Shown: one piece after another, positions 9,324 to 16,699 of the stretch
Layout: each line of letters opens with the position of its first letter
Position numbering within the stretch: position 1 is the first letter of the stretch
Source of the DNA: Betaproteobacteria bacterium Ga0077526
GTDB lineage: Bacteria > Pseudomonadota > Gammaproteobacteria > Burkholderiales > Ga0077523
Direction of reading: 5' to 3'
Length of the DNA stretch: 64,000 bases
Assembly: GCA_001464765.1 (NCBI GenBank)
Contig: LNDV01000034.1
Coordinates: 434,001 to 498,000 of the forward strand
Program-made: the position numbers and the translations under genes
Notes under the pieces: model-generated
The model's database searches: none
Seen by the model: only the letters and a program-made list of their open reading frames with translations
Told to the model about the DNA's origin: nothing

Positions 9324-10733
9324 TCAAACCATCATCAAGTTTATGTCGCCAAGCAGCTGACGATAGGTCTTGTCAGAACGACTCCCGACTGAAGCGAGCA
9401 GCTCGCGTTCCTGATCGGCGTCAGCGTCAGAAATCGGGACATGCCCCCTGTCGGCGATGCGAATGGACTTGTTCGCGTCGCGCCTTGTCACGAGCAAATT
9501 CGCATTGTCGCTGTGGGGGCAGAACGGAATGTCGAGATAGCCGAGCTGGAACGCCCGGAACACGCTTTCCCAGAACACATCGCCCGACAGATCGAAGATC
9601 GCGCCGAGTATGCTCCGCACCTCCGATTCGATCAGAGCCGCCTCGCGGTCAATGAGCACGGACGTCACCGGCGCGGCGCAAGAGAAGATACGCAGCATGT
9701 ACCGAACGCTCTCTACCGCTTCTGCATTGACTTCGGGGCGTGGCACTCCCAGAGCTTCGTCGACCGTCTTCACAACGACCTTGTCCGCTCCAACCATGCC
9801 AGAGATCATGGCGGAGCCAGCAATCAATGCGGCGGCCTTCTCGCGCTGCTGTGGAAACTGTCCCATCCATTGATGGTAGACAAGATAACTGCGCGTGGCC
9901 TCGAAACCGAACTCGTCGAGATAGCTGCGAGTCAGGCTTCGCAGCACTCTCGCGGCAGCAATGTCCTGGACGAATGAACCCGTCTGCCCAAAGCTGACCG
10001 CGAACGAAAGCACCCCCTGCTCTGCGGCAAGCAAGGCCTCGATGATCTGAACGACGATAGCGATTGCCGGGGGGACGAGCGTCGCCGACAGAGGACCGAA
10101 GCTCTCACGATGAATCGGCCGGTCTTCGGTGGAATACAGCGCACAGATGCGATCGACATACTGCCAATACAGCAGACACCGGTCTAGCGGAAATCCCTCG
10201 GAGTAAGGGACACAGTAGCAGATGCCCCCCCCTTCGATCTCCGCGATTCCCGAGGCTAGCGCCACTTCGACGAGCAGGCGCGCATCGGGGGTACCATGCC
10301 GAAGGCTGATGGGCTTCTCGATTCCTGTATACAGCTCTCGGGAGAGTTGGTGCCCGTGACTGACAAGGGGATATCCGTTCAGGTAGTCCTTGCCTTCTTC
10401 CTCACTCCGACGGAGTAGCTGCGTAGCAGTCTCGTACTGGTTGTGTCGTGTGTAGCTGTCGATCGTAAGTGGGATGAAGTCTGCGCCGGCGTCGCTCAGT
10501 TTGCGTGTCAGAGCATGCTGGCTTTCGAACAACGGAACCCCTCCGCGTGGCTGGATGCACGGTAACTGGCCGCGATCGGTGTAAGCGACACGAGGGAAGC
10601 GGCGGTGCGGTACCTTCGCAAGGAAATCCTGCACCTCCGCAGGACGGATACCCCGCGCCAGCGGATGAGAGAGAACCTGCTGTCGCGTGTGTTCTACAGC
10701 AGTGCGGCGCGCGTCACGCCTTGGCCTGGCCAC
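9324..10733 (-). CDS. glmE: glutamate mutase (methylaspartate mutase) catalytic subunit E
   Basis: A 469-residue TIM-barrel subunit of adenosylcobalamin-dependent glutamate mutase, which interconverts L-glutamate and (2S,3S)-3-methylaspartate. Family landmarks are RHGTPDARLL near residue 145, EGGGICYCVPYSE, the WQYVDR motif, GPLSATLVPP and EALLAAEQGV, in the expected order. The length is close to clostridial GlmE (about 480). The start is a GTG at 10733 that overlaps the end of glmS by 20 bases, which implies coupled synthesis of the two subunits. Glutamate mutase usually serves glutamate fermentation; here it sits inside an exopolysaccharide operon between an AMP-forming ligase and a PLP decarboxylase, so a biosynthetic supply of 3-methylaspartate is the best reading. 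Confidence 0.95.
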   Translation of the reverse strand: MARPRRDARRTAVEHTRQQVLSHPLARGIRPAEVQDFLAKVPHRRFPRVAYTDRGQLPCIQPRGGVPLFESQHALTRKLSDAGADFIPLTIDSYTRHNQYETATQLLRRSEEEGKDYLNGYPLVSHGHQLSRELYTGIEKPISLRHGTPDARLLVEVALASGIAEIEGGGICYCVPYSEGFPLDRCLLYWQYVDRICALYSTEDRPIHRESFGPLSATLVPPAIAIVVQIIEALLAAEQGVLSFAVSFGQTGSFVQDIAAARVLRSLTRSYLDEFGFEATRSYLVYHQWMGQFPQQREKAAALIAGSAMISGMVGADKVVVKTVDEALGVPRPEVNAEAVESVRYMLRIFSCAAPVTSVLIDREAALIESEVRSILGAIFDLSGDVFWESVFRAFQLGYLDIPFCPHSDNANLLVTRRDANKSIRIADRGHVPISDADADQERELLASVGSRSDKTYRQLLGDINLMMV

Positions 10734-11148
10734 GTTTCAGATCCTCCAAGAGATCGGCGATTGCCACACCAATATCGGGCTGCTGGTGATACACCCGGTC
10801 GAAGCCGTAGCCTGTAAACAGGGAGACAACGTCTGCCATTGCTCGCTTGCCCACAACGACATTGCCACCGACGTATAGAAGCGTGTGCCCGAGACCCACT
10901 GCGGCGAACTGGCGTCGGAAGTCGGCACACCAGTACTCCCCCTCGCCATTCAGCGACGAAACGAACACCGCATCGGCATTGACCTCAAGTGCTGCTTGGC
11001 AGAAGTGCTCCGGACGATTCCGCGTGCGCAGGTTGAAGACCTGAAAGCCCGATTCCTCGAGCGCCAACTGCATGATCCGGTTGCCGACGACGTGGATGTC
11101 ATCACCGATGACACCGATGACGACACGACCTGCGCTTTCCTTTTCCAT
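10714..11148 (-). CDS. glmS: glutamate mutase cobalamin-binding subunit S
   Basis: A 144-residue B12-binding Rossmann-like subunit. The base-off/His-on cobalamin motif is intact: D17-x-H19-x-x-G22 inside GDDIHVVGN. It is followed by VSSLNGEGE (the SxL element) and LLYVGGNVV (the GG element). Its length matches clostridial GlmS/MutS (about 137). It pairs with the E subunit encoded immediately downstream, with overlapping reading frames. It starts 9 bases after the AMP ligase stop, so it is firmly part of the same transcript. The name glmS here means glutamate mutase, not glucosamine-6-phosphate synthase. Confidence 0.95.
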   Translation of the reverse strand: MEKESAGRVVIGVIGDDIHVVGNRIMQLALEESGFQVFNLRTRNRPEHFCQAALEVNADAVFVSSLNGEGEYWCADFRRQFAAVGLGHTLLYVGGNVVVGKRAMADVVSLFTGYGFDRVYHQQPDIGVAIADLLEDLKRGQAKA

Positions 11149-11157
11149 GACTGTGGG

Positions 11158-12744
11158 TCAGCCCTTCGGATGACCTGGAGCTGTCACCAGTGGTGTCGTG
11201 CCGAGCCGTTCGAACGATGCCTGCTTGATCCACTTTCTGTCGAGCTTGCCCGCGTTGCCTGTGATCGGGAAGCTATCGAAATGCAGAAGGTAGGCGGGCA
11301 CCATGTGACGGGGAAGCTGGCTCTTCAGAAACTGGAGCAGCACGTGCTCCGGCAGCGGCTCTCCACTCACAGTTGTGTAGGCGCATCCAACGTCTTCTCC
11401 GACCGCGATGTTTGGGACGGCAAATGCTACGGCATCTACTACGTCCGGGTGGCGAACCACTTCGGTCTCGACTTCGGTGGGACTTACGCGAAAACCTTGT
11501 GTCTTGATCATGTCGTCCGCGCGCGCGACGAAGTAGAGATAGCCTTCGTCGTCCTTATAGACGCGGTCACCGCTGAACACAAGCGTCTCGCCGGGGAACC
11601 GGGGATGCGATCGGAACACTTTGGCCGTGTTCTCCGGGTCTTGCCAGTAGCCCTTCGTGACGGTAGCGCCGCGGTGCACGAGTTCACCCACGACGTTCGG
11701 CGGACACTCTTCACCGTTCTCGTCGAGAACCATCACCTGGCAGTCCGGAATCGCCTTACCGACAGAAGTCGGATGGATGTCCAGCTTGTCCGGATCCAGG
11801 TAGGTTGAGCGGAAGGCTTCCGTCAGTCCGAACATCGAGAAGATGCGCGCACTCTTGAAGGTGGACCGCAAGTCCTTGATCATGTCTTCGGAGATGCGAC
11901 CGCCCGTGGAGCAGACGTAGCGCAGGGCAGAGAAGTCGTGATTGCCCGTTGCACGCTTGAGTCGCTTGTCGAACATCTTCGTGATGATGACTGGCATGAC
12001 AGGCAGAGCAGTGATCGACTCCTTCTCGAGCATCGCGAACAGATCGTTCGGTAGCGCAAGCTCGTGGAGGTACAGCGTGGCCCCCTTTCGGATCGTCTGC
12101 CAGATTTGATTCAAACCGTAGTCGAAGTTGAAAGACAACACGCATCCGATTCGCTCGTCCTGGTGCGTTCCGAGGTACTCCGCAATGATGTCTGCGCCGT
12201 CTGCCAGGTTCCGGTGAGCGATGAGAATTCCCTTCGGCCGGCCAGTGGACCCGGACGAGTAGATGATGGCCGCGTTGTCATTGCCGATACGGTCAAAAGC
12301 CATGCGAGGCGTGACGAAACGACGCATGTACGGCAGGTTGGGGCGGCTTTGGTCGATATCCCCATGACCGATGACCAACTTGGTGATATCCGCGAACTCT
12401 ACGACTTCGCCGAGACGTTCGGAGTCAGTGACCATAGCCACCATCCCGGAGTTCTCGATGATGTGCCGGATGTTGGGCGCCTTGAGGCGCGGAAGAATGG
12501 GAACGAAGACCGCATTGGCAAACATGGCACCCAAGATCGCAGACACCTGATCCACGGTCTTTTCCATGCAGATGCCGATCCTGTCGCCTGACTGGATGCC
12601 GAGATCTCTCAGACAAACCGCGGTGGCGAGGGCTTCGTCGAGAAGCTGCGAGAACGTTACCGACCGCTCGCGTCCGACGATGGCCGTCTTGTCGGGCAGT
12701 CGCTCTGCAGTTTCAAGCAGAAACCGAGGGATCGACCTGAGCAT
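11158..12744 (-). CDS. AMP-forming acyl/aminoacyl ligase, exosortase A-associated
   Basis: A 528-residue ANL-superfamily adenylating enzyme. The ATP P-loop YSSGSTGRPKG is at 162-172. FGLTEAFRSTYL near residue 300 is the signature of the XrtA-associated ligase family. GDRVYKDDEGYL holds the hinge-proximal aspartate, and the catalytic lysine is about K500 in GNAGKLDRK. It should adenylate a carboxylic acid and pass it to a thiol. The gene lies directly between an acyl carrier protein gene and the glutamate mutase genes, which suggests that it activates 3-methylaspartate (or its decarboxylated product) and loads the carrier, as VinN does for VinL in vicenistatin synthesis. The substrate is inference; the adenylation chemistry is not in doubt. 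Confidence 0.93.
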   Translation of the reverse strand: MLRSIPRFLLETAERLPDKTAIVGRERSVTFSQLLDEALATAVCLRDLGIQSGDRIGICMEKTVDQVSAILGAMFANAVFVPILPRLKAPNIRHIIENSGMVAMVTDSERLGEVVEFADITKLVIGHGDIDQSRPNLPYMRRFVTPRMAFDRIGNDNAAIIYSSGSTGRPKGILIAHRNLADGADIIAEYLGTHQDERIGCVLSFNFDYGLNQIWQTIRKGATLYLHELALPNDLFAMLEKESITALPVMPVIITKMFDKRLKRATGNHDFSALRYVCSTGGRISEDMIKDLRSTFKSARIFSMFGLTEAFRSTYLDPDKLDIHPTSVGKAIPDCQVMVLDENGEECPPNVVGELVHRGATVTKGYWQDPENTAKVFRSHPRFPGETLVFSGDRVYKDDEGYLYFVARADDMIKTQGFRVSPTEVETEVVRHPDVVDAVAFAVPNIAVGEDVGCAYTTVSGEPLPEHVLLQFLKSQLPRHMVPAYLLHFDSFPITGNAGKLDRKWIKQASFERLGTTPLVTAPGHPKG

Positions 12745-12885
12745 ATTGATCTCCTGACTTGGGTGGTTGCGTAATCTTGCCGCCGTTGCGCCGACTGTTG
12801 ACGGTCGGGGAGGCAGGCAGTTCCGTGAGCATCCGGCGCGCCGCCAAGTGTTGGCGAACGCCGCGCCACTACCACGGCTGCATGG
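12745..12885. other. short intergenic space between carrier protein and ligase
   Basis: These 141 bases separate the acyl carrier protein stop from the ligase start on the minus strand. No frame or RNA element is recognisable. The spacing is larger than elsewhere in the locus and could hold an internal promoter, but I cannot point to one. Confidence 0.3.
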
Positions 12886-13131
12886 CTATCCGCCGGTCTT
12901 GCGCTTGTCGATCAGGGAGACCATCCGTGCAAGCGACGACAGATTCTCGCGCGTGAGATCCTCTGCCTCCAACTCCACGTCGAACTCCTCCTGGATGAAC
13001 ACAGCCAGTTGCACAATGCTAAAGGAGTCAAGCACCTTGGCCTCCAGGAGGTCCACGTCCGGATCAATGCGCCCCTTGAACCCGACCTCGGAGCGAACAT
13101 ACTCGCTCAGAATCTCCATTTCCGGTCGCAT
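12886..13131 (-). CDS. acyl carrier protein, exosortase A-associated
   Basis: An 81-residue acidic four-helix carrier protein. The phosphopantetheine attachment serine is S36 in the motif LDSFSIVQL. The surrounding pattern (acidic helix I, DSxS at the start of helix II, FDVELEAEDL before helix III) is standard. After 4'-phosphopantetheinylation it would carry the acyl or aminoacyl group activated by the ligase encoded next. No phosphopantetheinyl transferase is in the window, so a cellular one must serve. Association with the ligase and decarboxylase is typical of XrtA loci; association with a glutamate mutase is the unusual part. Confidence 0.93.
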   Translation of the reverse strand: MRPEMEILSEYVRSEVGFKGRIDPDVDLLEAKVLDSFSIVQLAVFIQEEFDVELEAEDLTRENLSSLARMVSLIDKRKTGG

Positions 13132-13407
13132 CTCTGATTTACTCCCTTGTTTCGAATGTCCGTTGTCCGGACGTGTCCACGCTCGAGCACGGGACCGCGC
13201 CGGCGCCGGAAAGCTGCAGACGATCCAGTTTCAATCGCGGCCAAGAGGCACGAACTATTCCACAGCAGAACCTGTCAGGCAGACGCCCCTCGACACCACG
13301 CGGATTCGGCAGATGGTGGGAAATCTGCCCTGCCCGATAAGGCGCTGGAAACATCCCCTGAGCATCGCCCGACCGGACACTTCCGGAACATCCCTGAGAC
13401 ATGGCGT
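13132..13407. other. 276-base intergenic stretch before the carrier protein gene
   Basis: The stretch lies between the GNAT gene stop and the acyl carrier protein start (minus strand). No conserved protein is encoded and no clear terminator is visible. It may carry a promoter for the carrier-ligase-mutase run. Confidence 0.3.
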
Positions 13408-14151
13408 TCACTCCGCTTCCGGCTGGTGCGCCGCAGCGTCAATCGGTGTCGCAGATTGTCCGCGGATCAGGACGTCCGGATAGAGGGCGAGCCGGACGCG
13501 AGACCGCGCGAGGGAAACGTGGACGTACGGAGCCACGGTCGCTACCAGCAGTTCCACCCGCCATGCCTTGAGAATCACGGCGCGTCCGACCAGCTTCCAG
13601 CCAAGATGCTTGTGGGCTCTGCGAGATGCGAGATTGAAGCGGGTCAGGCGACTGAACGTGTAGGCGATCCCGCGATGGCTCAGAAACTGATTGGCCCCGC
13701 TCCAGAGACCGACGAAACCCAAGCCCAAACGATGCTCCGGGAACAGGTAGAAGTCGAAGTCGAAAATTGCTTTCTCGGGAGGATTCAGGACGTAGGTGCA
13801 CCGCACCTCATCCTCGTCATAGGACCCGGAGCAGAACCACATGTACCCGATCAGTTCGCCTTTGCGGAAAGCGCCGAGACAGACCGCATTCTGGGCATAA
13901 CGCTGAGCCAGTATCTCGGGTCGGACTGGCATGAGGGCGAGCTCCGGATCACCAGGTCGTATCTCCCGTACGTCCAGATGCCGGGTCATGCGCTCACTCA
14001 AGAGCGGCTTGCCCGTGATGGGTTGGACCATCAGCTCATACACCTGCAGCCGCAGCCGCGGCGAAATCGCGGACAGGATGCGGTCCACGATGTACAAGAG
14101 CCCAGCCGCCAAACCGAACTCCCTCAACGGCCCGAGAACCCTCTTCAACAT
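13408..14151 (-). CDS. GNAT-fold acyltransferase in the exopolysaccharide locus
   Basis: A 247-residue protein whose central part (about 55-205) resembles GNAT N-acyltransferases: a beta-strand CLGAFRKGELIGYMWF is followed by a helix-loop region (RRAHKHLGWKLVGRAV) typical of the GNAT C-terminal strand and helix. A hydrophobic N-terminal helix (residues 10-30) may seat it at the membrane. It lies next to the acyl carrier protein gene. GNAT enzymes move acyl groups from CoA or ACP to amines, so this is a plausible enzyme for transferring the carrier-bound group to an amino sugar or peptide. I cannot identify its acceptor, and the classical acetyl-CoA loop (Q/RxxGxG/A) is not obvious (RLGLGFVG is the nearest match). 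Confidence 0.7.
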   Translation of the reverse strand: MLKRVLGPLREFGLAAGLLYIVDRILSAISPRLRLQVYELMVQPITGKPLLSERMTRHLDVREIRPGDPELALMPVRPEILAQRYAQNAVCLGAFRKGELIGYMWFCSGSYDEDEVRCTYVLNPPEKAIFDFDFYLFPEHRLGLGFVGLWSGANQFLSHRGIAYTFSRLTRFNLASRRAHKHLGWKLVGRAVILKAWRVELLVATVAPYVHVSLARSRVRLALYPDVLIRGQSATPIDAAAHQPEAE

Positions 14152-14590
14152 CGAATACTCACCTTGCGCAATCGCGGCTGACCAAGTTGGGGCTTACGGC
14201 ACACGCATGCCATCCAGGCGTACCGATCGTCAAGAGCAAGAGCTACGCCCGAACTCGGCAGAATGGGGCGGCGGTGTGGCCGTTGACGGCACGGCGTTCC
14301 TTCCTCCCTATCCCAGCTGCCCAGCGCCCCCGGCCTCGAGGCCGCGTGCTGCGGCCGATGGAAGGCGGAACCTCGGGTATGTCAACTCGGGGCTGGAAGC
14401 TGAACGGTAGCAACCCCACGATCCGGTCAACGCGTACTCCGGCCGCCGTACTCCCAGCACACGAAAGGGAGCGATTGACGACGAGAACGAAAGGCTCGTC
14501 GCGCGTGTGGTGGCGTTGCTGTCGAAGTTGTCAAGAGACAGGGGGCCCCTGATCGACAGTCTTGGATCAGGAAGACGACCACCAGGATTC
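14152..14590. other. 439-base gap, no recognised gene
   Basis: The gap lies between XrtA-associated hydrolase 1 and the GNAT gene, both on the minus strand. Short frames exist but have no recognisable product. No tRNA, terminator or mobile-element end stands out. As with the other gaps in this part of the locus, it could hold a promoter or a decayed gene. Confidence 0.4.
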
Positions 14591-15454
14591 TCAGGAAAGC
14601 TTCGGTTTCAATTCCCGTTCGATCCAGTCTGCGGTCAGCTCCGAGACTGTCGTTCGCAACGCCTGCGTGGAGAATGTGTGGTCTGCGCCTGCAACGGAGG
14701 CCCTTCCCACGCCCGCCGAGTTCAGGCGGCGCCGCCACTCGTCGCGCCGACTGGCGTACTCCTCGAACTCCCGGGCCGTAAGGTCGTTATCGCTCAAGAT
14801 AACCAGACTTTCACCGGAGAAGTCTTTCCAGCCGTCAATCATGCGGCTCTGAAACGCCTGCTTCTGCGTGAGCCGATCGCCCTTGGCCCTGCTCAATGCC
14901 TTGGCCAATGCTGCGCGGACGTCCGAAACCGTGCGGAAAAGACGAATACGGCCAGAAACAAGATTGAGCCAGAAGCTCCCAGCAAACAGGCGCGACCAAT
15001 AGTAGTGCTTGAGTTGAGCAACTGCCTGGACCTGCGCATCACGGACCCATGGGTTGAGCAGCACCAATCCCCGGACCCGTGAGTCACTGCGACAGTACAT
15101 GAGCGAGGCGGACGCGCCGTCGCAGAGACCCCAAAGCACGACATGCTTCACAGAAGTGCACGCGGCCATGAAGGCGTCAATCGCACAGCGAAGATCCTGC
15201 GCTACGTCCTCGAAGCTCATCATCGGACCCGATGCATCCCCCATGCCGCGGTAGTCAAACCGGAATGCCGGAATCCCCCGCGCAGCGAGGTGCCGCGAGA
15301 GCATCACAAACTGTCGATGACTACCCACGCGATACTGTGGACCACCGACTACGACGACCACCCCAACCGACCCGGACAGGCTTCCCGTCGAGGCTATGCC
15401 AATCAGATTCTCACCCTTGCATGAGAACTCGACCACGATCTCATCGACTGTCAC
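14591..15454 (-). CDS. exosortase A-associated alpha/beta hydrolase 1
   Basis: A 287-residue alpha/beta hydrolase of the type found with the XrtA ligase and decarboxylase. The nucleophile elbow is G109-L-C111-D-G113, so the nucleophile is cysteine instead of serine, as in dienelactone hydrolases. An RFDYRGMGDASG segment follows strand 4, and the likely catalytic histidine is in ADHTFST near residue 260. The substrate is unknown; a thioesterase or acyl-transfer role for the carrier-bound acyl group fits the context. It overlaps the end of hydrolase 2 by 4 bases (15451-15454). Confidence 0.88.
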   Translation of the reverse strand: MTVDEIVVEFSCKGENLIGIASTGSLSGSVGVVVVVGGPQYRVGSHRQFVMLSRHLAARGIPAFRFDYRGMGDASGPMMSFEDVAQDLRCAIDAFMAACTSVKHVVLWGLCDGASASLMYCRSDSRVRGLVLLNPWVRDAQVQAVAQLKHYYWSRLFAGSFWLNLVSGRIRLFRTVSDVRAALAKALSRAKGDRLTQKQAFQSRMIDGWKDFSGESLVILSDNDLTAREFEEYASRRDEWRRRLNSAGVGRASVAGADHTFSTQALRTTVSELTADWIERELKPKLS

Positions 15455-16305
15455 GATCCACGACCCGAAATCATCTCCAGCGTAGCCTCAGCAAGTGCGG
15501 GGTTCTCAGCTATCTCCGGAGTACTCCAGAATGGTTTGCCGCACACCCAGCGACAGTGCACTTCGGCACCATGACTGCGAAGAGCCTCGATGGCTGCTCT
15601 CGAATCCGCATTGATATCCCCTTGCACCTCCGCCCCTGTCTCAATCCACAGCAAGCTATGTGGAGGATTCAGCCATGTCTTGAGTGACTGCTGCGCCATC
15701 GGCAACGCCAACTCGGGATGAAGTGCGTACCCTGCCACCTCAATCTCGCCCCCCTGCTCTACCTGCTTCCAGAGAGCCTCGATGGTCGTAGGGGTTCCTG
15801 CGAAATTGTCACGCGTGACCTTGATACGCAAGAACTGCCTGAGGTACCGCTTTCCGTCCACTACAGGCTGCCAGAGAACACATCCGTCGAATTCGTCGCA
15901 TACGCTGGGGAGGAACAGGCTTCCGGAACGAACCGAAAGCAAGCTTGGCTTGCGCCCGAAGTGACGCACCGCCCAGTTCGCGGCCTCCCGCAGATCGTCA
16001 CACCACTGACTCCACGAGGTTTCGCCGAGTTCTCCCGGACTATCGCCACAGCCGTAGAGGTCGAACAAGATAAGAGCATGGCCCGCCCTTGCGAAAGCTC
16101 TGCCAGACTCCGCGATCGTCCGGCGCGACCGGTTCAACTCCTCCGCGAACGGGGGAGCGACAACGTAGATCATCCCCGGCGGGCTTTGCGCGGGTTCCCA
16201 GATCGTAGCGAGGCGCTGTTGATCGCGCCACTTGAGGAAGCAAGTTCGCTGCGTATGAGTCACGACTATGCACTTATCCGCTTGGTGACGAATCTCAACG
16301 ACCAT
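15451..16305 (-). CDS. exosortase A-associated alpha/beta hydrolase 2, nucleophile motif altered
   Basis: A 284-residue alpha/beta hydrolase-fold protein (FDLYGCGDSPGE after strand 4). At the place of the nucleophile elbow it reads S124-V-R126-S-G128, so the G-x-Nu-x-G pattern has lost its first glycine and has Arg where Ser/Cys should be. It may be a non-hydrolytic partner of hydrolase 1, with which it is translationally coupled by a 4-base overlap. The frame is open upstream to 16548, but that extension is Arg/Cys-rich and unlike the family; MVVEIRHQ at 16305 or the next in-frame start is more credible. Function is unknown. Confidence 0.8.
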   Translation of the reverse strand: MVVEIRHQADKCIVVTHTQRTCFLKWRDQQRLATIWEPAQSPPGMIYVVAPPFAEELNRSRRTIAESGRAFARAGHALILFDLYGCGDSPGELGETSWSQWCDDLREAANWAVRHFGRKPSLLSVRSGSLFLPSVCDEFDGCVLWQPVVDGKRYLRQFLRIKVTRDNFAGTPTTIEALWKQVEQGGEIEVAGYALHPELALPMAQQSLKTWLNPPHSLLWIETGAEVQGDINADSRAAIEALRSHGAEVHCRWVCGKPFWSTPEIAENPALAEATLEMISGRGS

Positions 16306-16699
16306 TCTGGAACGACGATGCGCGCAACGGGACCGCTTCCGACAGCCCTGGAGGTGTGCAACAGGACCGAACCCGGGACCGTCCGGCCGCGGCGTTTGCG
16401 AGCCCGCACGCGCCGGACAGCGGCGGACGATCTCACCTGGGTCCACCGACCCGAAACAGCATCGACACCGGCAATCATCGGAATCGCCGAAGATACGGCG
16501 GCATCGATAGCAAGGCAGTCGCGGCGACGCCCCCCAGAATCGAGACAAATCGGAGCGGCTTCAGCCTTGACCGGGTTTCCCGACAGCACGATGCCTCGCT
16601 CGCCTGCCATGAACAGAAGCGGATCCGAACACAGAGCCATCGATCGGGGGCCGGTGCAAATCTGGAGCGACCGGTTGCGGCTCTCTGCGCAACGGCGAC
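16306..16699. other. 394-base gap, no recognised gene
   Basis: The stretch lies between the O-antigen-ligase-like gene and hydrolase 2. The upstream extension of the hydrolase 2 frame covers much of it but looks non-coding. No terminator or RNA gene is evident; a promoter for the hydrolase-to-decarboxylase run could lie here. Confidence 0.4.

Noticed and set aside
9324..11148. Methylmalonyl-CoA mutase or another acyl-CoA mutase
   Set aside because: Separate small B12 subunit plus an E subunit with RHGTPDARLL and EGGGICY motifs is specific to glutamate mutase; no CoA-mutase TIM-barrel signature is present.
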